The notes beneath the pieces were generated by a model. The model did not search any database. It was given only the letters and a program-made list of their open reading frames with translations, and was not told the origin of the DNA. DNA of 49,279 nt, from contig NZ_CANLCY010000006.1 in NCBI RefSeq assembly GCF_947489255.1, forward strand, positions 1-49,279, in the 5' to 3' direction. Origin of the DNA: an uncultured Microbacterium sp. (GTDB lineage: Bacteria; Actinomycetota; Actinomycetes; Actinomycetales; Microbacteriaceae). Position 1 is the first letter of the stretch; each line of letters begins with the position of its first letter. The translations under genes and the position numbers were made by a program. Positions 15,225 to 23,491 of the stretch are shown piece after piece.

Positions 15225-16049
15225 ATGATCGAGTTCTCGGCCGTCTCCAAGGTCTTCCCCGACGGCACGCGCGCCGTCGACGACTTCCACCTCGTCATCC
15301 CCTCGCGCAAGACGACCGTCTTCGTCGGCTCCTCCGGGTGCGGGAAGACGACCCTGCTGCGCATGATCAACCGCATGGTGGAGCCCTCGTCGGGCTCCAT
15401 CTCGATCGACGGCGACGACATCGGCGGAAAGCCCGCGGTGCAGCTGCGTCGCAGCATCGGCTACGTCATGCAGAACTCCGGACTTCTGCCGCACTTCACC
15501 GTCGCCGACAACATCGCCACGGTCCCCGTGCTGCAGGGGCAGAACCGCAAGACGGCGCGCACGCGCGCGCTCGAGCTGATGAAGACCGTCGGTCTCGACA
15601 CCGCCATGGCCGACCGCTACCCGAGCCAGCTCTCGGGTGGTCAGCAGCAGCGCGTGGGCGTCGCCCGTGGTCTCGCCGCCGACCCGAACATCCTGTTGAT
15701 GGACGAGCCCTTCGGCGCGGTCGACCCGATCGTGCGAGACGAGCTCCAGCAGGAGCTGCTGCGCCTGCAGAGTGAGATCGGCAAGACCATCGTCTTCGTC
15801 ACTCACGACATCGACGAGGCGTTCCTCCTGGGCGACCAGGTCGTCATCCTCGAGAAGGGCGCCAAGATCGCCCAGGTCGGCACCCCCAGCGAGATCGTCG
15901 AGAACCCCGCGAGCGACTTCGTCGCGAGCTTCATCGGCGCGGTCAAGGGCAAACGGGCCCTGCACCTGAAGCAGACCCCGACGGGCACCGTCGTGGTGGA
16001 TGCCGAGGGTCGCACGCAGGGCGCGCTCGTGGAGGATTCCCACCCGTGA
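15225..16049 (+). CDS. opuCA: glycine betaine/carnitine/choline-type ABC transporter, ATP-binding protein
   Basis: A 274-residue ABC ATPase of the ProV/OpuCA group. Walker A GSSGCGKTT (35-43), Q-loop VMQNSGLLPH, signature LSGGQQQRVGVARGLA, Walker B ILLMDEPFGAVDP and the H-loop TIVFVTHDIDEAF are intact. Typical OpuCA/ProV proteins are near 380-400 residues and end in two CBS domains that gate transport by ionic strength; this one stops about 30 residues after ASFIGAVKGK and has no CBS domain. An upstream in-frame ATG (15132) lies inside the DUF427 gene and is rejected; ATG 15225 starts at the conserved IEFSAVSKVF. Its stop overlaps the next gene as GTGA. Confidence 0.92.
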   Translation: MIEFSAVSKVFPDGTRAVDDFHLVIPSRKTTVFVGSSGCGKTTLLRMINRMVEPSSGSISIDGDDIGGKPAVQLRRSIGYVMQNSGLLPHFTVADNIATVPVLQGQNRKTARTRALELMKTVGLDTAMADRYPSQLSGGQQQRVGVARGLAADPNILLMDEPFGAVDPIVRDELQQELLRLQSEIGKTIVFVTHDIDEAFLLGDQVVILEKGAKIAQVGTPSEIVENPASDFVASFIGAVKGKRALHLKQTPTGTVVVDAEGRTQGALVEDSHP

Positions 16050-16726
16050 ACTGGGTCGGCAACAACCTCGACCTCATCGGGCAACTGACGCTGGTGCACC
16101 TGCGTCAGAGCCTGATCGCCCTGGTGGTCGGATTCGTCATCAGCATCCCGCTCGGCTGGGTCGCGTGGCGGTATCGCCTGGTGCGCAGTGGTGTCATCAC
16201 GATCACCGGTCTGCTGTACACGATCCCCTCGCTCGCGCTGCTCATCCTCGTCCCGGTGGTGACGGGCTGGTACAGCATCGTCAGCGAGACGAACCTAATC
16301 GTCGCGCTGGCCATCTACGCCGTCGCGATCCTCGTGCGGGCCGTCGCCGACGGGCTCGATTCGGTGGATGCCGGAGTCCGCCAGGCGTCCACGGCGATCG
16401 GCTACGGCTCGTTCCGGCGCTTCTGGGCCGTGGAGTTCCCGCTCGCCGGCCCCGTCGTGCTGGCGGGACTGCGCGTCGCCTCGGCCAGCACGATCGCGCT
16501 GGCCACGGTCGGCATCCTGGTCGGCATCCAGAACATCGGCTACCTCTTCACCAACGGCCTCCAGCGGCGCATCATCCCGGAGGTGTTCGCGGGCGTCATC
16601 GCCGTGGTGGTCCTCGCTCTGGTCATCGACCTGCTCCTCGTGGTCGCCGGACGCCTGCTCATGCCGTGGACGCGGCGGGCGGCGGTTCCGTCGGCGCGAC
16701 GCACCCGGACGGCGGTGGCCGCATGA
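16046..16726 (+). CDS. opuCB: glycine betaine-type ABC transporter, permease 1
   Basis: A 226-residue integral membrane subunit with about five to six hydrophobic segments. The cytoplasmic coupling (EAA-like) region is seen in DGLDSVDAGVRQASTAIGYGSFRRFWAVEFPLAGPVVLAGLR. The upstream segment LLYTIPSLALLILV is characteristic of OpuC/ProW permeases. Starts at GTG within the opuCA stop (GTGA) and ends in an ATGA overlap with the second permease, so the three proteins are translationally coupled in a 1:1:1 arrangement. Confidence 0.92.
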   Translation: MNWVGNNLDLIGQLTLVHLRQSLIALVVGFVISIPLGWVAWRYRLVRSGVITITGLLYTIPSLALLILVPVVTGWYSIVSETNLIVALAIYAVAILVRAVADGLDSVDAGVRQASTAIGYGSFRRFWAVEFPLAGPVVLAGLRVASASTIALATVGILVGIQNIGYLFTNGLQRRIIPEVFAGVIAVVVLALVIDLLLVVAGRLLMPWTRRAAVPSARRTRTAVAA

Positions 16727-17484
16727 ACCTCCTCGGCGACGCCATCGGGTGGATCTTCTCCGGCGACCCCGGCCGCGGATTCGACGCCATTCCGCTCGCG
16801 ATCGGCGTGCAGCTGCTCTACACCCTCATCGCCGTCGTCATCGCGGGCGTCATCGCGATCCCGCTCGGCTGGTACATCGGCCATACGGGCAAGGGACGCG
16901 AGATCGCCGTCGCGATCTCGGGGGCGGCGCGCGCGATCCCGTCGTTCGGCCTGCTGATCCTGCTGACGCTGCTCCTCGGCGTGCTGCACAAGCCCGAGGC
17001 GGCGGTCATCTCCTTCGTCGTGCTCGCGATCCCTTCGCTCCTCGCGGGGGCCTACACCGGCTTCGAGGCGATCGATCGCCGCGTCATCGACGCCGGCCGG
17101 TCGATGGGCATGACCGAATCGCAGATCCTCTGGCGCATCGAGGTGCCGCTCGGACTCCCGTTGCTGGTCGGCGGTATCCGCGCCGCAACCCTGCAGGTGC
17201 TGGCGACCGTCACGATCGCGGCCTACATCGGTCTCGGCGGGCTCGGGCAGTACATCATCGCCGCCATTCCGCTCCGGCGCTTCGACATCCTGATCGGCGG
17301 CGCGATCCTCGTCGCCGTGCTCGCCCTCGTCATCGACGGGCTGTTCGCCCTGCTGCAGCATCTCGTCGTCCCTCGCGGCATCCGCGCCGCCGGCTCCGCA
17401 CAGCCGCAGCGGCGCTCCGCGCGCCAGCGCCGCGCGGAGGCCATCGCCGTCGGTGCGCACGCGTCGCCGGCCGCGACCTCCTGA
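16723..17484 (+). CDS. opuCD: glycine betaine-type ABC transporter, permease 2
   Basis: A 253-residue permease paralogous to the preceding one. It carries ISGAARAIPSFGLLILLTLLLG (membrane segments) and the coupling loop EAIDRRVIDAGRSMGMTESQILWRIEVPLGLPLLVGGIR, then ATVTIAAYIGLGGLGQYI. The last 40 residues are basic and hydrophilic (RRSARQRRAEA) and probably cytoplasmic. ATG 16723 overlaps the opuCB stop by 4 nt. Two different permeases plus one binding protein is the OpuB/OpuC subunit pattern, as opposed to ProU, which has one permease gene. Confidence 0.92.
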   Translation: MNLLGDAIGWIFSGDPGRGFDAIPLAIGVQLLYTLIAVVIAGVIAIPLGWYIGHTGKGREIAVAISGAARAIPSFGLLILLTLLLGVLHKPEAAVISFVVLAIPSLLAGAYTGFEAIDRRVIDAGRSMGMTESQILWRIEVPLGLPLLVGGIRAATLQVLATVTIAAYIGLGGLGQYIIAAIPLRRFDILIGGAILVAVLALVIDGLFALLQHLVVPRGIRAAGSAQPQRRSARQRRAEAIAVGAHASPAATS

Positions 17485-17522
17485 CCCACCCGAATCCCGC
17501 ATCACCAGAAAAGAGAGCACCC

Positions 17523-18440
17523 ATGTTCACAGCACGAACCCGGAAGGGCCTCGGCGTCTTCGCCGGCCTCGCTGTCGCCTCCGTCGCCCTCGCCGGCTGC
17601 AGCGGCGGCTCGAGCGACCCGCTCAGCAACGGCGGCGGCGACGCCTCCGCGTCGTCCGACACCATCGTCGTCGGTTCGCAGGCGTATTACTCGAACGAGA
17701 TCATCGCCGAGATCTACGCTCAGGCCCTCGAGGGTGCCGGCAAGACGGTCACGCGCCAGTTCCAGATCGGCCAGCGCGACGCCTACATCCCGCTGCTCGA
17801 AGACGGCACCGTCTCGGTGTTCCCCGAGTACACCGGTAACCTCCTGCAGTTCTTCGACGCCGAGACCACGGCCCGCACCGCGGACGACGTGTACGCGGCC
17901 CTGCCGGAAGCGCTTCCCGAGGGCCTCGAGGTGCTCGACCAGTCCGAGGCCACCGACCAGGACTCGTACACCGTGACCGCGGCGTTCGCCGAGGCGAACG
18001 GCCTCACGAGCATCGCCGACCTGGCCAAGGTCACCTCCGGCGTCACCCTGGGCGGCAACGCCGAGCTCGCCGAGCGCCCCTACGGTCCGACCGGACTGCA
18101 GTCGACCTACGGCGTGAACGTGCAGTTCTCGCCGACCGGTGAGACCACGGTCGACGACCTCGTCGCCGGCACCATCCAGGTCGCCAACGTCTACACGGCG
18201 GACCCCCGCATCCAGACCGACGATCTCGTCACGCTGACCGACCCCAAGGGCCTGTTCCTCGCGTCGAACGTCGTCCCGGTCGTCAACTCGAGCATCGCCT
18301 CCGAGGTGTCCGACGTGCTGAACAAGGTCAGTGCGGCGCTCACCCCCGAGGGCCTCGTCGAGCTGAACGTCAAGTCGACCGTCGACCAGGAGTCGACCGC
18401 CGACATCGCCAAGGAGTGGCTCGCCGCCAACGGCTTCTGA
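17523..18440 (+). CDS. opuCC: glycine betaine/choline-type ABC transporter, substrate-binding lipoprotein
   Basis: A 305-residue lipoprotein of the OpuAC/ProX family. The signal peptide ends in the lipobox VALAGC, with the lipidated Cys near residue 22, followed by a Gly/Ser linker and the binding domain starting DTIVVGSQAYYSNEIIAEIYAQALEGAG. Blocks VSVFPEYTGNLLQFF and GTIQVANVYTADPRIQTDDLVTL match OpuCC-like proteins. Ligand (betaine, choline, carnitine or ectoine) is not resolved by sequence. The ATG follows an AAAAGAGAGCACCC stretch that supplies the ribosome binding site. A hairpin terminator follows the stop. Confidence 0.92.
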   Translation: MFTARTRKGLGVFAGLAVASVALAGCSGGSSDPLSNGGGDASASSDTIVVGSQAYYSNEIIAEIYAQALEGAGKTVTRQFQIGQRDAYIPLLEDGTVSVFPEYTGNLLQFFDAETTARTADDVYAALPEALPEGLEVLDQSEATDQDSYTVTAAFAEANGLTSIADLAKVTSGVTLGGNAELAERPYGPTGLQSTYGVNVQFSPTGETTVDDLVAGTIQVANVYTADPRIQTDDLVTLTDPKGLFLASNVVPVVNSSIASEVSDVLNKVSAALTPEGLVELNVKSTVDQESTADIAKEWLAANGF

Positions 18441-18458
18441 GCCCACCCCTCCGCGCAG

Positions 18459-18488
18459 CGGGGCCGTCCGGTGTTCCGGGCGGCCCCG
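18459..18488 (+). terminator. terminator hairpin after opuCC
   Basis: CGGGGCCG (18459-18466) pairs with CGGCCCCG (18481-18488), and the inner bases CCGG can extend the stem. It begins 19 nt after the opuCC stop. Confidence 0.65.
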
Positions 18489-18734
18489 TCGTGGTTCCGG
18501 GGGAGGGCCGTCCGGGGGTGCGGGCGGCTCCGCCGCTGACGCGGCACCGACGGTATCCTCGCGAGACGGCGTCCTCCCGACATTCCGGCCGCCATCCGAC
18601 AGCCCAGTCGTCAGGATGCCGCCCTCTCGCGGTCCGGCGGATGGCGCCTCCTCGTCCGCGGATCGAGGGCGGGCTCTCCCGTCTCGTCCTTCGAGGCCGG
18701 CAGGATCCCGCGCACCGCGTAGCCTGGGACGGAT

Positions 18735-20528
18735 ATGGCACATCTGCTCGGGGGCGAAGCCCTGCACCTGGAATACCCGACCAAGGTCGTCTTCGACTCC
18801 GTCTCGCTCGGCGTGAACGAGGGCGACCGCATCGGCATCGTCGGTCGAAACGGCGACGGGAAGTCGAGCCTGCTCGGCATGCTCGCCGGCATCCGCGAAC
18901 CCGACGGCGGACGCGTGACCGTGCGCGGCGGCGTCACGGTGGGGGTGCTCGACCAGCAGGACACGCTCGACGACGACGACACGATCGGGCACGCCGTCGT
19001 CGGCGACCGTCCCGAGCACGAGTGGGCGGGTGACGCGCGCACGCGCGACGTGATCGCGGGCCTGCTCGGAGACCTTCCGTGGGACGCGCGGCTCGGCGAC
19101 CTCTCCGGTGGCCAGCGCCGCCGCGTCGCCCTGGCGAAGCTGCTCTCGGGCGACTGGGACGTGCTCTTCCTCGACGAGCCCACCAACCATCTCGACGTCG
19201 AGGCCATCACCTGGCTCGCCGGTCACCTGAAGAAGCGTTGGGCCCCGTCCGCGGGCGGGCTCCTGGTCGTCACCCACGACCGGTGGTTCCTCGACGAGAT
19301 CTGCACCGCGACCTGGGAGGTGCACGACCGCATCGTCGAACCCTTCGAGGGCGGATACGCGGCGTACATCCTGCAGCGGGTCGAACGCGACCGCCAGGCG
19401 GCATCCATCGAACAGCGCCGGCAGAACCTCGCGCGCAAGGAGCTCGCGTGGCTGCGCCGCGGGGCTCCGGCGCGCACGTCGAAGCCGAAGTTCCGCATCG
19501 ACGCGGCGAACGAGCTGATCGCCGACGTCCCCGAGATCCGCGACAAGGTCGCCCTGCAGTCGCTCGCGGTCGCGCGCCTGGGCAAAGACGTCGTCGACCT
19601 TCTCGACGCGGGTGTGGCGTTCGGCGACAAGACGGTGCTGAAGGATGTCGAGTGGCGCATCGCTCCGGGCGAGCGCACCGGCATCCTCGGAGTGAACGGC
19701 GCCGGCAAGTCGACGCTGCTCAGCCTGGTCACCGGCTCGCTCGAACCGACGAGCGGCCGCGTGAAGCGCGGGAAGACCGTGAAGGTCGCGACCCTCACCC
19801 AGCGTCTCGACGAGCTCGATCAGCACCTGAACGACCCCGTTCGCGTCGTGATCGCGGGGCTGCGCACGACCTACGCCTTCGGGTCGGGATCGAAGGCGCA
19901 GGAGCTCACCCCGGGGCAGTTGCTCGAGCGTCTCGGGTTCTCGAGCGCGCAGCTCTCCACGCCCGTCAAAGACCTCTCCGGCGGCCAGAAACGGCGCCTG
20001 CAACTGCTGCTCGTCATCCTCGACCAGCCCAACGTGCTGATCCTCGACGAGCCCACCAACGACCTCGACACCGACATGCTGGCCGCCATGGAAGACCTGC
20101 TCGACTCGTGGTCGGGCACGCTCATCGTCGTCTCGCACGACCGGTACTTCCTCGAGCGCGTCACCGACCAGCAGTACGCGATCCTGGATGCCAAGCTCCG
20201 CCACCTTCCCGGGGGAGTCGACGAGTACCTGCGCCTGCGGGCGCTGCAGGACGCCGGGCCCTCGCGCGACGCGGCATCCGGTGCTTCGCCTACCGCCGCG
20301 GGACTGCAGGGCGCCGATCTGCGCGCGGCGCAGAAGGAGGCCTCGGCCGCCGAGCGCAAGATCGAGAAGCTGCAGCAGCAGATCGACCGGGCCAAGGCCG
20401 CCCTCGCCGACCACGATCAGGCCGACTACGTCGGTCTCGGCAAGGAGATGGAGCGCATCAGCGCGATGGAGACCGAGCGCGACGAGCTGGAGGGGCGCTG
20501 GTTCGAGCTCACCGAGGCGATCGGCTGA
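18735..20528 (+). CDS. ABC-F family ATPase, Uup-like
   Basis: A 597-residue cytoplasmic protein with two ABC cassettes in one chain and no membrane domain. First cassette: Walker A GRNGDGKSS (37-45, with Asp where Ala is usual), signature LSGGQRRRVALAKLL, Walker B VLFLDEPTNHLD. Second: GVNGAGKST, LSGGQKRRLQLLLVI, VLILDEPTNDLD. An interdomain linker (ERDRQAASIEQRRQNLARKELAWLRRG) joins them. The C-terminal 65 residues (LRAAQKEASAAERKIEKLQQQID...) form a coiled coil as in Uup. ABC-F proteins act on ribosomes at stalled or stressed translation; Uup types are also linked to DNA recombination or excision phenotypes. Resistance function is not indicated. A TAGCCT box lies upstream of the ATG. Confidence 0.9.
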   Translation: MAHLLGGEALHLEYPTKVVFDSVSLGVNEGDRIGIVGRNGDGKSSLLGMLAGIREPDGGRVTVRGGVTVGVLDQQDTLDDDDTIGHAVVGDRPEHEWAGDARTRDVIAGLLGDLPWDARLGDLSGGQRRRVALAKLLSGDWDVLFLDEPTNHLDVEAITWLAGHLKKRWAPSAGGLLVVTHDRWFLDEICTATWEVHDRIVEPFEGGYAAYILQRVERDRQAASIEQRRQNLARKELAWLRRGAPARTSKPKFRIDAANELIADVPEIRDKVALQSLAVARLGKDVVDLLDAGVAFGDKTVLKDVEWRIAPGERTGILGVNGAGKSTLLSLVTGSLEPTSGRVKRGKTVKVATLTQRLDELDQHLNDPVRVVIAGLRTTYAFGSGSKAQELTPGQLLERLGFSSAQLSTPVKDLSGGQKRRLQLLLVILDQPNVLILDEPTNDLDTDMLAAMEDLLDSWSGTLIVVSHDRYFLERVTDQQYAILDAKLRHLPGGVDEYLRLRALQDAGPSRDAASGASPTAAGLQGADLRAAQKEASAAERKIEKLQQQIDRAKAALADHDQADYVGLGKEMERISAMETERDELEGRWFELTEAIG

Positions 20529-20584
20529 TCTTCGCGTATCGTCCCTAGCCGTGTCGATCGGTGGAGTTTCCCCCGGGACGTGGA

Positions 20585-20590
20585 TAGCGT
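20585..20590 (+). promoter_or_regulatory. -10 box of the type VII-like cassette
   Basis: TAGCGT lies 42 nt before the ATG at 20632, which has a GATGGAGACGC ribosome-binding region. It suggests the cassette has its own promoter and is not simply an extension of the ABC-F gene. Confidence 0.4.
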
Positions 20591-20631
20591 GGCTTGTTGT
20601 GCTCGGGGGGCGAGCACAGAGATGGAGACGC

Positions 20632-21381
20632 ATGTCCGACGATGCCGAGCGCTTCTACGAGCTGCACGACGACATCATGCGCGAGGCGCGCGCCTATGAG
20701 GATGCGGCGGCCCAGCCGCTCCCGGCGTCGGCGAACGACGATTCCGGCATGATCTTCTTGGATCTCAGCCCGGAGGGGCTCCTCACCGTCGACATCGGTG
20801 ATGGCTGGCGCGATGTCTATGCTCCCACCGAGCTCGCCGACGGCGTGCTGTCCGTGTTCGGCGCCCTGAGCCAGGCGCGTCTGTCGGAGTGGGCCGTGCA
20901 GCTCGACCAGGCCATGGACCGTCCACACGCCTCGACACCGGTCCCACCGACCTCGCAGACCGCGGCCGGGCGGATGAAGGCCGCGCTCGACGCGGAACCG
21001 GAGGCCACCGCTGCGGCGAACAAGGTGCTCGAGAACGTGCTGGACGTGCTCGACGACATCGTCTCCAACTTCGACAGCACCTACGACGAGGCCGTCCGCC
21101 GCGGTCGCACCGGCACCTCGATCGAGACGGACGGCGCGCGAGTCCGGGTGCGGGTGTCGCCCGCAGGAGACCTCCTCGCGCTCGAGATGTCGCCCGAGTG
21201 GCTCTCTCGCGCGACGGGTGGCGACATCTCGCGCGAGCTGAACGAGGCGATCTCCCGCGCGCGCGCCGACACGGCGCTCCGTGCCACAGGGGGACTGCTC
21301 GACGGCACGCCCCTCGCGAAATACCAGCGGTTCGTAGATGATCCGGAGGCGTTCGAGAACTTCCTCCGCGGAAAGGACTGA
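20632..21381 (+). CDS. YbaB/EbfC-like protein of a WXG-type cassette
   Basis: A 249-residue soluble acidic protein. The C-terminal part (about 165-225, GTSIETDGARVRVRVSPAGDLLALEMSPEWLS..ISRELNEAISRAR) looks like the YbaB/EbfC fold: a curved beta sheet plus helix, often found beside actinobacterial WXG100/ESX genes. The N-terminal half (LDLSPEGLLTVDIGDGWRDVYAPTELADGVLSVFGAL) repeats a similar pattern, so the protein may hold two diverged copies. No catalytic motif is visible. It ends 2 nt before the next gene, with which it is clearly cotranscribed. Confidence 0.65.
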   Translation: MSDDAERFYELHDDIMREARAYEDAAAQPLPASANDDSGMIFLDLSPEGLLTVDIGDGWRDVYAPTELADGVLSVFGALSQARLSEWAVQLDQAMDRPHASTPVPPTSQTAAGRMKAALDAEPEATAAANKVLENVLDVLDDIVSNFDSTYDEAVRRGRTGTSIETDGARVRVRVSPAGDLLALEMSPEWLSRATGGDISRELNEAISRARADTALRATGGLLDGTPLAKYQRFVDDPEAFENFLRGKD

Positions 21382-21383
21382 CG

Positions 21384-21698
21384 ATGAGTGACATCTCCCT
21401 GGCTTACGAGGCCCTCTCGAAGGACGCATCCCTGTGGGATGCCGCCGGTGACTCGATCGAGGCCGGACGAACGGAGCTGTCGGGCATCGACGTCTACCGT
21501 GGGGCGTTCTCGTTCGCCGCGCTGGACGTCGCCGACAGCTACGAGCAGATCCGCACGCAGGTCATGACCCTTCTCGAACAGGGCGCCGCCGCGACGCGCG
21601 CCGGTGCCGATGCGCTGCGCGCCGTGCGCGCGGACTTCGAGCGCTACGAGGACGAGACCCAGTCGGGTCTATACGACATCTGGCAGCCCGTCTCCTGA
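21384..21698 (+). CDS. EspC/WXG100-like type VII secretion small helical protein
   Basis: A 104-residue protein predicted as two or three long helices with a Trp near the first turn (KDASLWDAAGDSIEAG) and a second helix VADSYEQIRTQVMTLLEQGAAATRAGADALRAVRADFERYEDE. Size, amphipathic pattern and neighbours match EspC/WXG100-like proteins. No canonical WXG and no YxxxD/E export signal is visible, so secretion is an inference from context. It lies 2 nt after the YbaB-like gene. Confidence 0.6.
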   Translation: MSDISLAYEALSKDASLWDAAGDSIEAGRTELSGIDVYRGAFSFAALDVADSYEQIRTQVMTLLEQGAAATRAGADALRAVRADFERYEDETQSGLYDIWQPVS

Positions 21699-21726
21699 CC
21701 CCCGGATACGAAACACGAGGTAGAGC

Positions 21727-22419
21727 ATGAATCCCGCAGAGCGCTTCATCGAGCTTCTTCAGAAGATCCGCGAGAAGATCGAGGAGATCTCCCGTCTGAT
21801 CAACGCGGCCCTTTCCGCCCTCCCCGCGGTCATGGGTTTCATCGCCGACCGCGTGCAGGACGCCTGGAACGCCATGCTCACCAAACTCGGCGAGTTCTGG
21901 AACTGGTGCGCCGAGATCCTGTCGAACGTCGGCAACCCGTTCATGCTGAACGGTGCGGCCGACGGATGGAAGCAGATGGGCGTGAAGGTGTCGCGCATCA
22001 ACGACACCATCACCGATCTCAACCTGTCGGTCGACGATCGATGGACGGGCTCCGCGGCCGAACAGTACCGCCAATCGGTGGAGCCGCAGCGCCGCGCGAA
22101 CTCGTCGATCCTGTCGGACTACGCCGAGAACGTCTCGGGCGCGATGACCGGCCTCGCCGGCGCGATCATCGCGTTCTGGGCCGGCCTCGTCGTCGCCGTC
22201 CTCACCCTGCTCGGCGCTCTGGCCGGTGCCGCCGTCGCGACGGGGACCATCGTCGGTCTGCCTGCGGCGCCCGTGCTGATCGGGATCGGGATCGCGACCT
22301 TCCTCGCCGCCGGAGGGGCGGGCGTGGCGATCCTGTACGTGGCCGCGGGCAGCGCTCGTGCGACCATCGCGTCGGCGCAGGCGGGGATCACGCAGTGGCC
22401 GCAGATCGCGACGAGCTGA
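21727..22419 (+). CDS. WXG-like domain protein with C-terminal membrane hairpin
   Basis: A 230-residue protein. Residues 80-140 include DLNLSVDDRWTGSAAEQYRQSVEPQRRANSSILSDYAENVSG, with a WTG turn between helices, the hallmark of WXG100 domains. This is followed by two long hydrophobic Gly/Ala-rich segments (about 145-180 and 185-210) that would cross the membrane. The N-terminal 70 residues are helical and amphipathic (AERFIELLQKIREKIEEISRLI). No toxin domain or lytic residues are recognisable. It starts behind an ACACGAGGTAGAGC leader and ends in a TGATG overlap with the next gene. Confidence 0.65.
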   Translation: MNPAERFIELLQKIREKIEEISRLINAALSALPAVMGFIADRVQDAWNAMLTKLGEFWNWCAEILSNVGNPFMLNGAADGWKQMGVKVSRINDTITDLNLSVDDRWTGSAAEQYRQSVEPQRRANSSILSDYAENVSGAMTGLAGAIIAFWAGLVVAVLTLLGALAGAAVATGTIVGLPAAPVLIGIGIATFLAAGGAGVAILYVAAGSARATIASAQAGITQWPQIATS

Positions 22420-22850
22420 TGAGTGCGTCGAGCACCCCTCCCGAGGACGTCATCCGGACGACGCGTCCCCGAGTGACGGGGATCCTGGCGATGGTCCTCG
22501 CGGTGATCCTCGTGCTGGTGGCGGTCGCGTGGTTCCTGGTGGGGGCTTCGGCTGTCGGTCCGGCCGTGGCCTGTCTCCTCCTCGCCGTCGTCAGCGCCGT
22601 CATCGGGGGACTGTCCCTCCGGGTGGCCGCGGGACGTCGCGACACCCTGCCGTCGACGGGTCCGCTCACCCTGCTGACGGTCCTCGCCTTCGCGATCGGA
22701 TTCGTCGGCGCGGGACTGGGCATCGTGCTGGGCGCAGTCGGCTCCTCTCCGGGCGCCATCGGCGCGGGGGTGACGACGTTCGTCCTCGGCATCCTCGTCG
22801 CGGTTCAGGGAGTCCTCGTCTACGGTGCCGCGCGGAAACGCGCCACCTGA
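22419..22850 (+). CDS. small four-helix membrane protein of the WXG-type cassette
   Basis: A 143-residue protein with about 25 hydrophilic N-terminal residues (ASSTPPEDVIRTTRPRVTG) and four hydrophobic segments (ILAMVLAVILVLVAVAWFLV, AVACLLLAVVSAVIGGL, LTLLTVLAFAIGFVGAGLGIVLG, IGAGVTTFVLGILVAVQGVLV). No family is recognised. The ATG overlaps the stop of the preceding gene (TGATG), so it is the last gene of the cassette. No membrane ATPase of the EccC type lies in this window. Confidence 0.75.
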   Translation: MSASSTPPEDVIRTTRPRVTGILAMVLAVILVLVAVAWFLVGASAVGPAVACLLLAVVSAVIGGLSLRVAAGRRDTLPSTGPLTLLTVLAFAIGFVGAGLGIVLGAVGSSPGAIGAGVTTFVLGILVAVQGVLVYGAARKRAT

Positions 22851-22978
22851 CGAGGATGCCGCGGTCGTCTCGCGCGGCCGTCGACGGCGAACACCGCCCG
22901 GACGATCGCGCGAGCCGTACACGGCACCCGCGTCGCGTCCCGTGACGATCGACCGGTGTGCGGGCAGGACCTCCGGGG

Positions 22979-23491
22979 TCAGTGGATCGCGTACTCGAGG
23001 ATCGCGATGAACACGCCGAGGCATGCGGTCGCGAACCCGCCGACGAGCCGTCCGAAGAGCCGGGCGCCCCGGCGTCGGTAGGCGCTGTACCCGAGCAGGA
23101 ACAGCACGAGGAACGTCGACCACATCGACAGGTCGGAGGCGTCGTCGATCGACATGCCGGTGATCCCGGCGTACACGAGCACGAGCACCGACGGCACGGA
23201 GGCGTAGAGCATGCCGGCGCCGTGGCGCATGCCCTCGCGCGTGGCATGCCGGAGGCCGTGGTCGGCGTGCTCGGTGAGGGTGTGGGCGAAGACGTGGGCG
23301 ATGAAGAAGACGACGAGCGAGGTCGACGCGCTCAGCAGCACCTCCCACACCGACTCGGCGTGGTCGTCGGCGATCGTCACGAAGGCGGCGAACACGATCA
23401 GGCCGTAGATCGCGGCGGGGGAGCGGAAGCGCACGTCGAACCACGCGCGCACGCGCGCCCACCGCGACGGGGACTCGGCGGGCGCGCTCAC
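22979..23491 (-). CDS. predicted membrane protein, partner of a MarR regulator
   Basis: A 170-residue protein with four or five hydrophobic segments (AAIYGLIVFAAFVTIA, VLLSASTSLVVFFIAHVFAHTL, MLYASVPSVLVLVYAGI, MWSTFLVLFLLGYSA, GGFATACLGVFIAIL). The second segment contains IAHVFAHTLTEHADHGLRH, which is His-rich and could bind a metal, though I know no family with this function. The GTG start overlaps the MarR stop as GTGA, so the two are coupled and the regulator probably controls it. Confidence 0.75.
   Translation of the reverse strand: MSAPAESPSRWARVRAWFDVRFRSPAAIYGLIVFAAFVTIADDHAESVWEVLLSASTSLVVFFIAHVFAHTLTEHADHGLRHATREGMRHGAGMLYASVPSVLVLVYAGITGMSIDDASDLSMWSTFLVLFLLGYSAYRRRGARLFGRLVGGFATACLGVFIAILEYAIH

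Noticed and set aside
18735..20528. An antibiotic-resistance (ribosomal protection) ABC-F protein
   Set aside because: The long C-terminal coiled coil and neighbours fit the Uup type; resistance cannot be read from the sequence.
17502..20633. A 1043-codon minus-strand frame covering opuCC and the ABC-F gene
   Set aside because: It is the mirror of two clear genes, with Asp/Arg/Gly-biased sequence and no recognisable motif.
20632..22850. A full type VII secretion locus with a toxin
   Set aside because: No EccB, EccC, EccD, mycosin or toxin domain is found in the window, so only a type VII-like cassette is claimed.
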